Assembly: GCA_964453435.1 (NCBI GenBank)
Contig: CAYVQZ010000024.1
Location: 4,319 to 68,318 of the forward strand
Direction of reading: 5' to 3'
DNA length: 64,000 bases
Source: CAYVQZ01 sp964453435
Lineage (GTDB): Bacteria > Abyssobacteria > SURF-5
The position numbers were made by a program, and so were the translations under genes. The notes below the pieces were generated by a model. That model had not been told where the DNA came from. It did no database searches and saw nothing but the letters and a program-made list of their open reading frames with translations. Of this stretch, positions 1 through 7,725 are shown piece after piece. The stretch's first letter is position 1. The number at the start of each line of letters is the position of its first letter.

Positions 1-51
1 GTTCACTTCTTTTACGCATATATGGAGGTCTACAAGGCGCTGTTTCACTAG
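1..51 (+). CDS. 3' end of an upstream gene cut by the window edge
   Basis: The frame opening at base 1 reads through 16 sense codons rich in aromatic residues (Phe, Tyr, His) and stops at a TAG at 49-51. The sulfatase gene begins 57 bases later with its own ribosome binding site. This would fit the tail of a co-directional upstream gene. So short a piece cannot be assigned to a family, and the open frame may be chance. Confidence 0.35.
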   Translation, partial: VHFFYAYMEVYKALFH

Positions 52-107
52 AGTTGCGGACGCGGTGACCAGCGCTGACAACCTGTCTTGCGAGTGGAGG
101 TGGTTGC

Positions 108-1544
108 ATGAATCGGCGCGAGTTCATAAAGGTGGTTCCGGGAGCGACGGCAGCGTCGCTTTTCAGCCTGCACGCGGTAGCATGCGATAAAAGGAAGGCC
201 CCGGCGAGCGCCGACGAACCGAACATTGTCCTTTTTGTTGCCGACGACCTTGGATGGAAAGACCTTGGATGTTATGGAAACGCTGACATATCCACTCCGA
301 ACATTGATCGTCTGGCCGCTCAGGGGATTCGGTTCACTAACGCCTTTGTTGTGGCATCGAGTTGTTCACCGAGCCGCGCCAGCCTTATCACCGGCCAGTA
401 CCCGCACACGAACGGAGTGGTCGGCCTCACTCATGTGCGCAAACGGTTGATGCTCTCTCCCTTCAAGATGACGGTTGCCGAATTACTCCGGGAACATAAC
501 TATGTCACCGCCATCGAGGGAAAGTGGCATGTCGCGCCTTACTTCCCCACCGGGTGGTACGGATACGAAAAACGCTTAAGCGGAATGATGCCGGAGGATT
601 TCTGGATTCGCTCATCGGATAAGGCCGTTCGGTTCGTCGAGGAAAACAGGGGTCGGCGCTTCTACCTGGAACTCAACTATATGGACACTCACCGGGACGA
701 TTACGGCGAATTCCATTTCGTGGATGAATTCCCTGTCGACCCGGAGTCAATCACCGCGCCCGAATATTACGCGCTGCCGGATTGGCCGGAAATCAGATTG
801 GAGGTCGCCAAATATTACAGCAACGCGGCGAAAATGGACATGATGATCGGGCGGGTTCTCGATAAACTGGACGAGGCCGGACTCGCCGAGAACACGCTCG
901 TGTGTTTCGTGAGCGACAACGGCTCCCCGTTTCCGGGAAACAAGATGACCCTGTATGACCGCGGCATCGGCGTGCCACTAATTCTCCGATGGCCGGGGAA
1001 GATTCCGGCAGGCGGCGTCAATGATAGTTTGGTCAGTTCGGTCGATATCATGCCGACTCTCCTCGATGCGGCACGCTGTTATATACCGAGGGACGTGCAG
1101 GGGAAGTCGCTCGTGCTGCATGCGCAGGGCAAGAGCCGCGCGCCGTTGCGGGACGCAGTCTTCGCCGAGATGACGTACCACGTAAATTATCTGCCGATGC
1201 GGGCCGCGCGGACAACCAGGTGGAAGTACATAAGGAACTATTCCGACAACGCCATCGGACTGGACCAATGCGCCCACATGGAATGGGCGCAGAAACTCTG
1301 CGAGCTTCCAAATCAACCGTGGACAAGGCCGCGCGTTCCGGAGGAGTTGTTTGACCTCGAGGCGGACCCGCACGAACAGCGCAACCTGGTCGGCGACACC
1401 CGGTTTACGAAAGAATTGAACGATATGAGGTCTCTTCTGGACCAACACATGCGCGAGACCCGGGACCCCTACCTCGGGAGGGAACTCGAGAAGAACTATC
1501 GAGAAAAGGACTTCACGTGGCCGCCGGGCAAGCGCTATGGTTGA
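108..1544 (+). CDS. Cys-type sulfatase with Tat-like signal
   Basis: This 478-residue protein belongs to the arylsulfatase family, which hydrolyses sulfate esters. The N-terminus has an RREF motif followed by a hydrophobic stretch, as in Tat signals that export folded proteins. The metal-binding start of the domain (NIVLFVADDLG) is near residues 39-49. The catalytic signature CSPSR begins at Cys86, the residue converted to formylglycine. A C-terminal block (ELFDLEADPHEQRNL) is typical of the family. A GGAGG site precedes the ATG. The radical-SAM maturase gene follows 131 bases downstream, which suggests oxygen-independent activation. The natural substrate, probably a sulfated glycan, cannot be told from the sequence. 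Confidence 0.93.
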   Translation: MNRREFIKVVPGATAASLFSLHAVACDKRKAPASADEPNIVLFVADDLGWKDLGCYGNADISTPNIDRLAAQGIRFTNAFVVASSCSPSRASLITGQYPHTNGVVGLTHVRKRLMLSPFKMTVAELLREHNYVTAIEGKWHVAPYFPTGWYGYEKRLSGMMPEDFWIRSSDKAVRFVEENRGRRFYLELNYMDTHRDDYGEFHFVDEFPVDPESITAPEYYALPDWPEIRLEVAKYYSNAAKMDMMIGRVLDKLDEAGLAENTLVCFVSDNGSPFPGNKMTLYDRGIGVPLILRWPGKIPAGGVNDSLVSSVDIMPTLLDAARCYIPRDVQGKSLVLHAQGKSRAPLRDAVFAEMTYHVNYLPMRAARTTRWKYIRNYSDNAIGLDQCAHMEWAQKLCELPNQPWTRPRVPEELFDLEADPHEQRNLVGDTRFTKELNDMRSLLDQHMRETRDPYLGRELEKNYREKDFTWPPGKRYG

Positions 1545-1675
1545 CCCGTGAAAATCGAATTCAACGAGCCGTCCGAGCACACCCTTCTTTGCGCCGTTCC
1601 CGCCTTTACGCTAAGATAAAGCGGTGACGATGATGAGCCTATACCACAATTTTCGGTCTCTGAGTTCATGGTAAT

Positions 1676-2893
1676 ATGATCAAGCCTCACACGTTCTCCC
1701 TTCTGATAAAGCCCTCTTCCTATCGGTGCAATATCGGCTGCGATTATTGTTTCTACAAGCGGGTCGAAAGCGTCTATCCCGAAAGAACGCCGTTTATGAC
1801 CCCGGAGGTCGCCGCCACGGTGATTCGCAAGAGCCTCCGGCTTGGCTGTCCGGAGAATACTTTTTGTTGGCAGGGCGGCGAGCCCACGTTGTTAGGACTC
1901 GATTTCTACCGACAGGCGGTTCGGGCCCAGATGGAGTTTGCGACTCGCGGCCAGATAATCGGCAACTCCCTGCAAACGAACGGAATTTTGCTCGACGACA
2001 AATGGGCGGAATTCCTGTTTCAGAACCGATTCCTCGTTGGCCTGAGTCTCGACGGCCCCGAAGATATTCACAACCGTTATCGAAAATACCGGTCTGGGGA
2101 GGGCACCTTCGCGGAGGTGATGAGGGCCGCCGAACTCCTGAAGAAATACCGGGTCGAATTCAATATTCTCTGCCTGCTCACCGACGTTAACGTGAAGGAA
2201 CCCGAACAGGTGTATCGGTTCTTTCGGAATTACGATTTCAACCATCTCCAATTCGTTCCGTGTTACGAAAGAGATGCGCTGTCCGGCCGAATAATGCCTT
2301 TCTCCATCACGGAACAGGAACTGGGAGAATTTCACTGCGGGCTGTTTGACCTGTGGTTAAAGGATGGGTTTCCGGATGTTTCCGTCCGCATATTCGACGA
2401 TATCCTCATTTACCTGATTGATGGTGTTCATGTCTCATGTAACTGGAGTGACCGGTGTGATTCGTACCTGCTGGTGGAGCACAACGGCGACGTGTATCCC
2501 TGCGATTTCTTCGTGTATCCCGAATGGAAACTCGGAAACGTCGTTGAAGATTCCTGCGAGAAGATAATGAACTGTAGCGCGCGGCGGAAGTTTGCCGAGA
2601 TGAAAGGGGCGGTTCCCGGCGATTGTGTCGATTGCAAGTGGCTTTCGTTCTGCCGCGGCGACTGTACCAAGTTCAGGCTCGATGAAGCCGGCGGCTACCG
2701 GAATCGGAGCGCTTATTGTAATGCGAGGAAGATGCTGCTTGAACACATCGAACCGCATCTCGAGCCCATCAGGGAGAAGGTAATGGAATTTCGCCGCCAG
2801 AGGGCGGTTCGGATTCACCACTCCGGAGTCGGCCGTAACGACCCGTGCCCTTGCGGTAGCGGCCTGAAATACAAGAAATGCTGCGGCCGCTGA
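1676..2893 (+). CDS. anaerobic sulfatase-maturase (radical SAM/SPASM) with SEC-C tail
   Basis: The 405-residue protein carries the radical-SAM cluster motif at Cys18, Cys22 and Cys25, a GGEPTLL block near residue 67, and a Cys-rich SPASM region from about residue 255 to 350. Family members (anSME/AtsB) oxidise the active-site Cys or Ser of sulfatases to formylglycine without oxygen. The last 20 residues form a SEC-C zinc motif (PCPCGSG, then KKCCG), seen in some maturases and elsewhere linked to protein or chaperone binding. Its place directly after a Cys-type sulfatase makes that protein the likely substrate. I infer maturase rather than another peptide-modifying SPASM enzyme from this context. 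Confidence 0.88.
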   Translation: MIKPHTFSLLIKPSSYRCNIGCDYCFYKRVESVYPERTPFMTPEVAATVIRKSLRLGCPENTFCWQGGEPTLLGLDFYRQAVRAQMEFATRGQIIGNSLQTNGILLDDKWAEFLFQNRFLVGLSLDGPEDIHNRYRKYRSGEGTFAEVMRAAELLKKYRVEFNILCLLTDVNVKEPEQVYRFFRNYDFNHLQFVPCYERDALSGRIMPFSITEQELGEFHCGLFDLWLKDGFPDVSVRIFDDILIYLIDGVHVSCNWSDRCDSYLLVEHNGDVYPCDFFVYPEWKLGNVVEDSCEKIMNCSARRKFAEMKGAVPGDCVDCKWLSFCRGDCTKFRLDEAGGYRNRSAYCNARKMLLEHIEPHLEPIREKVMEFRRQRAVRIHHSGVGRNDPCPCGSGLKYKKCCGR

Positions 2894-2976
2894 CTTACGA
2901 CCGGCTGGGATGGGGAACCACGAAGAATTTCGCTGTTCGCGGGCCAATTCGATTAAGAATCGAAGAAGGATTCGCT

Positions 2977-4341
2977 TCAGGAATTTTCATGAAGCGATAG
3001 TTCAATCGCTGTTTCAACGGTGTGATATCCTTCACTCCTCGCTCCGATTTGAAGGAATTTCGAACGCGCTTCTCCGAACTTCAACATAGCCTCTTTCTTT
3101 TTCTCCTGGGCCGCATAGATGACTCCGATGGACGCCAGCTGATTCCCTATGCCGAGCGGAGAACCGACCCGTTTGTAAAGTTCGAGCGACTTTTGAACCG
3201 ACTCGAGAGCGTCGTCCAGTTCCCCTTTTTTCTCGTATGCCAGTCCGATGGTCCCGAGCGCTTTGGCCTGGCCGACGAGGGAGCCGACACGTTGCGCCAG
3301 CTTTAAGGCCTGACGGCTTGCCTTCAAAGACCTTCTCTGCTTGCCGAGCTTGCAGCAAACAGCGCCGATATTGGAAACCGTTTGCAGTCGTCCCGGCAGG
3401 TTGTGAATTCTTTTGAAAATCCTGTGGGCCTTGCGATGCAAGCGCAGCGCTCTTTTAAAATTCCATTTACCGCTGTAAACGCAGCCCATGTTGTCAAGCG
3501 CTGCGGCCTGTCCCGCGAGACAACCTGCCTGCTTGAAAGAATCGAGCGCGTTCTCCCATGACTTCATTGCTTCATTCGTCCTTCCCTGCAACACATACAC
3601 GCTGCCAATGTTGCCGAGGGCGCAGGCCTGTCCGATGTTATCACCGAGCGTTCCGCTAATGCTGTAGGCTTGTTTGAAGCACGTCAACGCTTCAGTCAGA
3701 TTGCCGCGCTCTTTTTGCGGGATCCCGCTGTTGTTGAGAATTGCCGCCTCGAAACGGTCATTCACTTCTCTCTGCGCGATGGGCAGGGCCATCTCAAAAG
3801 CGTCGGCAGCCCGCTGGAAGTACGAAGTGTAGCACAGGGAAACACCCTGGTTCATATACGCCGACATCGTGGAAATTTGGAAGGCCGATTTCTGATACTC
3901 TGCCGCTGCATCCTGGTACTTGTTCGCCGCGAAGAGTCCCTCGGCCGCTCTGAACGATTGGGTCGCCTGGCGTCGGGCCGCCGGACTTCCCTTCTTCGAC
4001 CCTTTCTTCAGGTCCTCGATCGTCGCTTTTCGGAGAATGCCGCCATCGGGAGCAGGATGCGTCTCGAAACCGGGCGGACGCCAGAGAAGTTTTCTTCTGT
4101 AAGCAGAGCGAGCGATAAGGAAAAATATGATTGCCGCCAGAGCGAGGAAAGGCCAGGTTCTATTCAATTGCGGCGAAATTGATGTGAGGAAATCCGTTCG
4201 GAACAGGTAGGCCATAAGCGTTTTGAGGCGAGGCGGCGTCAGGTTGCTCAGCTCAAATACAGCCATCGCTCCGCAGAAAAAATACAAAATGGTTGACAAA
4301 TACAGGAGGGCTTTGCAAAATTGTAACCGTAATCTTTTCAT
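2977..4341 (-). CDS. membrane-anchored TPR protein
   Basis: The 454-residue protein has two hydrophobic segments near residues 10-30 and 48-70, then a linker and about seven tetratricopeptide repeats from residue 120 onward. The repeats are of the 42-residue type with conserved GNIG and Y or W positions, as in the LGN/kinesin-light-chain-like TPR family. Such proteins are scaffolds for protein contacts at the membrane. No enzymatic domain is visible. It converges on the maturase gene and has no obvious operon partner, so its role is unknown. Confidence 0.8.
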   Translation of the reverse strand: MKRLRLQFCKALLYLSTILYFFCGAMAVFELSNLTPPRLKTLMAYLFRTDFLTSISPQLNRTWPFLALAAIIFFLIARSAYRRKLLWRPPGFETHPAPDGGILRKATIEDLKKGSKKGSPAARRQATQSFRAAEGLFAANKYQDAAAEYQKSAFQISTMSAYMNQGVSLCYTSYFQRAADAFEMALPIAQREVNDRFEAAILNNSGIPQKERGNLTEALTCFKQAYSISGTLGDNIGQACALGNIGSVYVLQGRTNEAMKSWENALDSFKQAGCLAGQAAALDNMGCVYSGKWNFKRALRLHRKAHRIFKRIHNLPGRLQTVSNIGAVCCKLGKQRRSLKASRQALKLAQRVGSLVGQAKALGTIGLAYEKKGELDDALESVQKSLELYKRVGSPLGIGNQLASIGVIYAAQEKKKEAMLKFGEARSKFLQIGARSEGYHTVETAIELSLHENS

Positions 4342-4631
4342 GTGCCTTCCGTTACGCCGAAAAAAACCGCTTCAAGTGGGCGTTTTAGCATAAATTGAGC
4401 AACCTTTGTGCCAACGGCAGGCGTACTCGGACATTCTGGGCGGCTGGTGGCGATATGTTCAGGCGACTCCGGGGACAGAGTCTCCATGCGGCGTTCTCAT
4501 ACACATTCGGCGAAATACGCAGTTAACTTGAAGACTAAACGTGAGGCTTTTCTTCACGACCTTATTTTCAGGAAACGTCACCTTCCGAAGTGTTTGGGAA
4601 AAGGAAGAGGGAGACCTTCCTGAGCACCTCC

Positions 4632-4898
4632 CTATTTCTGTGTGCGCCCGTGTTTATGGTTTTTCCACTTCGACAGAGGCTGATTACACCAGTTCCATCG
4701 GTAATAGTTCAGATGTCCGTAATCGGCAGCGAGGTCCAGCCACTTCATCATTCCCGGTATCGCGGCGTCATAGCTCTTCCAGTTGGCAAACTGATATGGC
4801 TCCCACGCGTGGTAGACAATGACTTGGCCGGGTTGTAAACCGTCCTGCGAACGTGCGGCTGGGGTCAAGTTCACATTAATCTTGAAGTCGTCAAGAAG
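4632..4898 (-). pseudogene. C-terminal remnant of a DMSO-reductase-family molybdoenzyme
   Basis: Read on the minus strand, this stretch gives about 88 residues that resemble the extreme C-terminus of type II DMSO-reductase-family catalytic subunits (the ethylbenzene dehydrogenase and nitrate reductase alpha group). Telling blocks are a YHAWEPYQF-type sequence, then IPGMMKWL and a GYGHL-like YGHLNYY. The matching part begins about where the promoter and operator of the ModE-like gene sit. The roughly 800 or more N-terminal residues with the molybdopterin and Fe-S sites are absent. I read it as the stump of a deleted gene. The family call rests on pattern memory, not an alignment. Confidence 0.55.
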
Positions 4899-4899
4899 A

Positions 4900-4928
4900 T
4901 TGACACCTGTCGTTATGCAAATTAGAAT
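4900..4928 (+). promoter_or_regulatory. sigma-70 promoter of the ModE-like gene
   Basis: A perfect -35 hexamer TTGACA (4900-4905) is followed after 17 bases by TAGAAT (4923-4928). The ModE-like start codon lies 69 bases downstream. The spacer is filled by one arm and the loop of a perfect inverted repeat, so binding there would block RNA polymerase. Confidence 0.75.
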
Positions 4929-4937
4929 AACGACAGG
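4906..4937. promoter_or_regulatory. inverted-repeat operator, ModE-box-like
   Basis: Two perfect 11-base arms, CCTGTCGTTAT (4906-4916) and ATAACGACAGG (4927-4937), flank a 10-base centre. The CGTTAT/ATAACG core matches the outer halves of known ModE boxes, though the spacing is shorter than in the E. coli modA operator as I recall it. It overlaps the -10 element of the promoter for the ModE-like gene. Autoregulation is the simplest reading. Confidence 0.65.
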
Positions 4938-4997
4938 CATGTGGCCGTTCACACATCGTGTCCGCACAAAAGGCGCGCGCCTCGGGAGCAGTCAAGC

Positions 4998-5327
4998 ATG
5001 AAGTACCGAGTGAAAGTATGGGCTGAGATAAACGGCAAGTCGCTGCTTGGCCCGGGGCGCTACCGATTGCTTTCGGCCATTCAAACCACCGGCTCGCTCA
5101 ATGGGGCGGCAAAGGAACTGGGAATTCCCTATCGCCGGGCTTGGGGTCAGGTTCGTGAAATGGAGAGACTGTTGGGCGCCTCACTGGTCGATTCGAGCAG
5201 GGGAGGAGTTTCCGGTGGCGGAACCAGGCTGACGCCTGTGGCTGTTCGACTGATGAAGCGATACCAGAAAATTTGCGATGAAACGGCGGTTGCCGTAAAG
5301 GCGTCGGGGGCTGAAATCAGCGACTAG
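4998..5327 (+). CDS. single-domain ModE-like (LysR-type HTH) regulator
   Basis: The 109-residue protein is almost wholly the N-terminal winged helix of ModE-type molybdate regulators: GPGRYRLLSAI, then a helix-turn-helix around TGSLNGAAKELG and RRAWGQVREME. It has no C-terminal Mop/TOBE domain, so it may not sense molybdate by itself. The start is the ATG at 4998, preceded by GGGAG at 4984, rather than an upstream in-frame ATG at 4941 that begins just after the operator. The neighbouring molybdoenzyme remnant and the ModE-box-like repeat support a molybdenum link. The TauE/SafE gene 73 bases downstream is probably co-transcribed. Confidence 0.85.
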   Translation: MKYRVKVWAEINGKSLLGPGRYRLLSAIQTTGSLNGAAKELGIPYRRAWGQVREMERLLGASLVDSSRGGVSGGGTRLTPVAVRLMKRYQKICDETAVAVKASGAEISD

Positions 5328-5400
5328 GAAAGAAAGAGCGCCGGGGCAGCCACCGATCCAATCTATGAGCGGGGCAGGGGCCGCATAGCGCCGAAAAATT

Positions 5401-6339
5401 ATGGTATTTCCGATATCAGGTGTCGAAGTCAACCTGGTTGTGCCGGTGGCCGTTGCGTTTGGGGTATCGTTTGTTTGTTCGGTGGGAGGCATTTCCGGGG
5501 CGTTTCTCCTGCTTCCGTTTCAGATGAGCGTGCTCGGGTTCACGAGTCCTGCCGTCAGCCCGACGAATCTAATATTCAATGTCGTTGCTATTCCCGGCGG
5601 GGTGCACCGGTATATCCGAGAAGGCAGGATGGTCTGGCCGTTGGCAGGCGTAATCGTGGCGGGAACCCTCCCCGGTTTGGCGGTTGGCGCCGTTGTCCGG
5701 GTCAAATACCTGCCCGACGCGCGGTCTTTCAAGTTTTTCGTTGGATGGGTATTGTTGTATATGGCATATCGACTGATTGCAGACCCACTCCGCAAAGCTG
5801 ACGGACGCGGGCCTGCCGGTAACAATGAGGCGGGGAATTCGGGGAAAAGCCGAATTGCGCGGACGCGGCAGGACATTGGAACCGTCAGAACAGTATCATG
5901 GAATTTCAAAGAGATGGCGTATGAATTTCAAGGCAGGACGTTCACCTTTAAGCCGAGTGTGTTGCTTTTCATGGCGCTTGCCGTCGGAGTGATTGGCGGA
6001 ATTTACGGAATTGGCGGCGGCGCGATTATCGCCCTCTTTATCGTGACATTCTTTCGTCTTCCCGTGCACACAATAGCCGGCGCTACCCTCTTTGGGACCT
6101 TCCTCTCTTCCGCAGCCGGCATCCTGTTTTACCTCGCCGCGTCATATGCGTATGCGGAATCGGGCCTCGCCATCGCGCCGGACTGGCCCCTCGGAATTTG
6201 CTTCGGCATGGGCGGGCTTGCCGGCATCTATTGCGGCGCGCGGGCGCAGAAGTACCTGCACGAGCGGATAATCAAAGCGGGGCTTGCTGCTCTCATCGGT
6301 TTGTTGGCTGTACGATACATTGGACAATATTTCGCATAA
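5401..6339 (+). CDS. TauE/SafE family membrane exporter
   Basis: The 312-residue protein has about eight hydrophobic segments in two halves, each with the Gly-rich repeat seen in TauE/SafE (DUF81) permeases (GGISGAFLLLPF near residue 30; GIGGGAIIALF near residue 203). A polar loop of about 50 residues separates the halves. Members move sulfite, sulfonates, sulfoacetate or other organic anions out of or into the cell. The substrate here cannot be read from the sequence. It follows the ModE-like regulator, so oxyanion handling is possible. Confidence 0.85.
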   Translation: MVFPISGVEVNLVVPVAVAFGVSFVCSVGGISGAFLLLPFQMSVLGFTSPAVSPTNLIFNVVAIPGGVHRYIREGRMVWPLAGVIVAGTLPGLAVGAVVRVKYLPDARSFKFFVGWVLLYMAYRLIADPLRKADGRGPAGNNEAGNSGKSRIARTRQDIGTVRTVSWNFKEMAYEFQGRTFTFKPSVLLFMALAVGVIGGIYGIGGGAIIALFIVTFFRLPVHTIAGATLFGTFLSSAAGILFYLAASYAYAESGLAIAPDWPLGICFGMGGLAGIYCGARAQKYLHERIIKAGLAALIGLLAVRYIGQYFA

Positions 6340-6430
6340 CAGCCGAATTGCTTTTCTTGAAGTCAGAGGCGGTCTCATTTTCTTTTGGAAAGAGGAATCA
6401 CATTGTCGGACCGGCGGTGGTCCTTTCCGC

Positions 6431-7399
6431 TTACGGCAATGAATACGAAATGGCGCCGTCGGACCTTTGCATGGATATTTCCCCGTTTTCCTTGAGATAC
6501 TTGAGGTGAGCGATCGCCTCGCCCGTCGCGAACCATTTCTGTGAGACGGGAAACTCTTCCCACGTATCGCAGTTGATATCCCAAGTCATCTTCGAGGCTA
6601 CCTCATATGCTGTCTGGTTGCCCTCTCTGAGGATTACGAGCACCTCATCGGCCCGATGCCGATGATGGGTCTTCAATTCCCGGATTCGCTCTGTGCAGTT
6701 CTTTATGAGGCGCCTGTGACCGGGCAGGCACAGGTCCATTTCGAGGACAGACACCTTGTCGAGACTTTCCAGGTACTGCTGGAGCGGGTTCTCGTCGTCC
6801 GACCACAGTTGAATGTTGGGAGTAATGTCAATCAGAATGTGGTCTCCGGAGAAGAACAGTTTCTTTGCCGGCTCATAGAGACACGTGTGACCGCTCGTGT
6901 GGCCGGGAGTCTGAACACATCTGAGTTCATAGTCTCCTGCGACCAGGACATCGCCGTCATCCACCAAGGTAAGTTCAAAAGTCCGCTCGGTTCCGTATTT
7001 GAAACCCGGGTGGTTTTGAAGCGCCGCCTCGAGTTCTTTCCGCGGAAAACCATTCTCTCCCGCATATTCTATCATTCGGCTCCACACGCTGCCCTCGTGC
7101 ACCCGCTCGCCGTCCGGCCTGTTGAAATAGACGGTCGAATTTTCGGTCGCCAACCTGCCGACAAGACCGAAATGGTCCGCGTGCAGGTGTGTGATAAAGA
7201 AATCGGTCTTATCAAGGTCTAGCGCAAGCTCGTGCAGGCCGTCTTGCATCGCTTCGAAGCAAACGGTGCGATTCATTCCCGTATCGATGATCAAATTGCG
7301 GTCCGGCGATTTGATCATATATGAATTGATACTTTTCAGCGGGCTCTGCGGAAGCGGAATTTCCACGCGATAAAGGTTTTTGGCAATTTCTTCAACCAT
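6431..7399 (-). CDS. MBL-fold metallo-hydrolase
   Basis: This protein of about 322 residues has the metallo-beta-lactamase metal motif THLHADH near residue 70, a later GHTSGH block, and the SGDHIL aspartate motif. The C-terminal third looks like the winged-helix tail of glyoxalase II-like or LACTB2-like proteins. Such enzymes hydrolyse thioesters or other esters with two metal ions. I chose the ATG at 7399, giving MVEEIAKNLYR, because AGGAG lies just upstream; the open frame extends 20 codons further. It is divergent from trkH. The substrate is unknown. Confidence 0.82.
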   Translation of the reverse strand: MVEEIAKNLYRVEIPLPQSPLKSINSYMIKSPDRNLIIDTGMNRTVCFEAMQDGLHELALDLDKTDFFITHLHADHFGLVGRLATENSTVYFNRPDGERVHEGSVWSRMIEYAGENGFPRKELEAALQNHPGFKYGTERTFELTLVDDGDVLVAGDYELRCVQTPGHTSGHTCLYEPAKKLFFSGDHILIDITPNIQLWSDDENPLQQYLESLDKVSVLEMDLCLPGHRRLIKNCTERIRELKTHHRHRADEVLVILREGNQTAYEVASKMTWDINCDTWEEFPVSQKWFATGEAIAHLKYLKENGEISMQRSDGAISYSLP

Positions 7400-7725
7400 T
7401 GATTCGGCTCCTGCTTCTGAGGTCCTTTGGGACCAAACAACTCGGAAAGTTCGATACAACTCATCAGTTCGACTGTCCTGAGGGCAACTGATGGAGGAGG
7501 ATTGGGACTTTCCCGAATTAGAGCTTTGGGATCATCCGATGAATATTATATATCAGCCCGGGCCATATTCTGCAATTTTCCCACAACGAGGGAAATTTTT
7601 CCGCCCTTCTCTCACGGCGATATTAGCGTTTCAAGGATTTCAGGGAAACTATTAAGAACAGTGGTCAGTCGATGAAAAGAACCTGAAAAAGAGGCTCTGA
7701 CGGGCACGGAGGAGCGGACAACCCG
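7400..7725. other. divergent intergenic region before trkH
   Basis: This region separates the minus-strand metallo-hydrolase from the plus-strand trkH. It holds one perfect inverted repeat (listed separately), an AT-rich stretch near 7540-7555 that could serve as a -10 region, and a GGAGGAG site before trkH. I see no gene in it. Confidence 0.6.
7462..7493. repeat. perfect 8-base inverted repeat
   Basis: CATCAGTT (7462-7469) and AACTGATG (7486-7493) are exact reverse complements separated by 16 bases. The repeat lies about 60 bases upstream of the metallo-hydrolase start and 230 bases before trkH. It may be an operator for either gene or an RNA hairpin. Confidence 0.4.

Noticed and set aside
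2972..2997. Hairpin TCGCTTCA/TGAAGCGA at the end of the TPR gene as a terminator
   Set aside because: It overlaps the last codons and has no T-run on the relevant strand.
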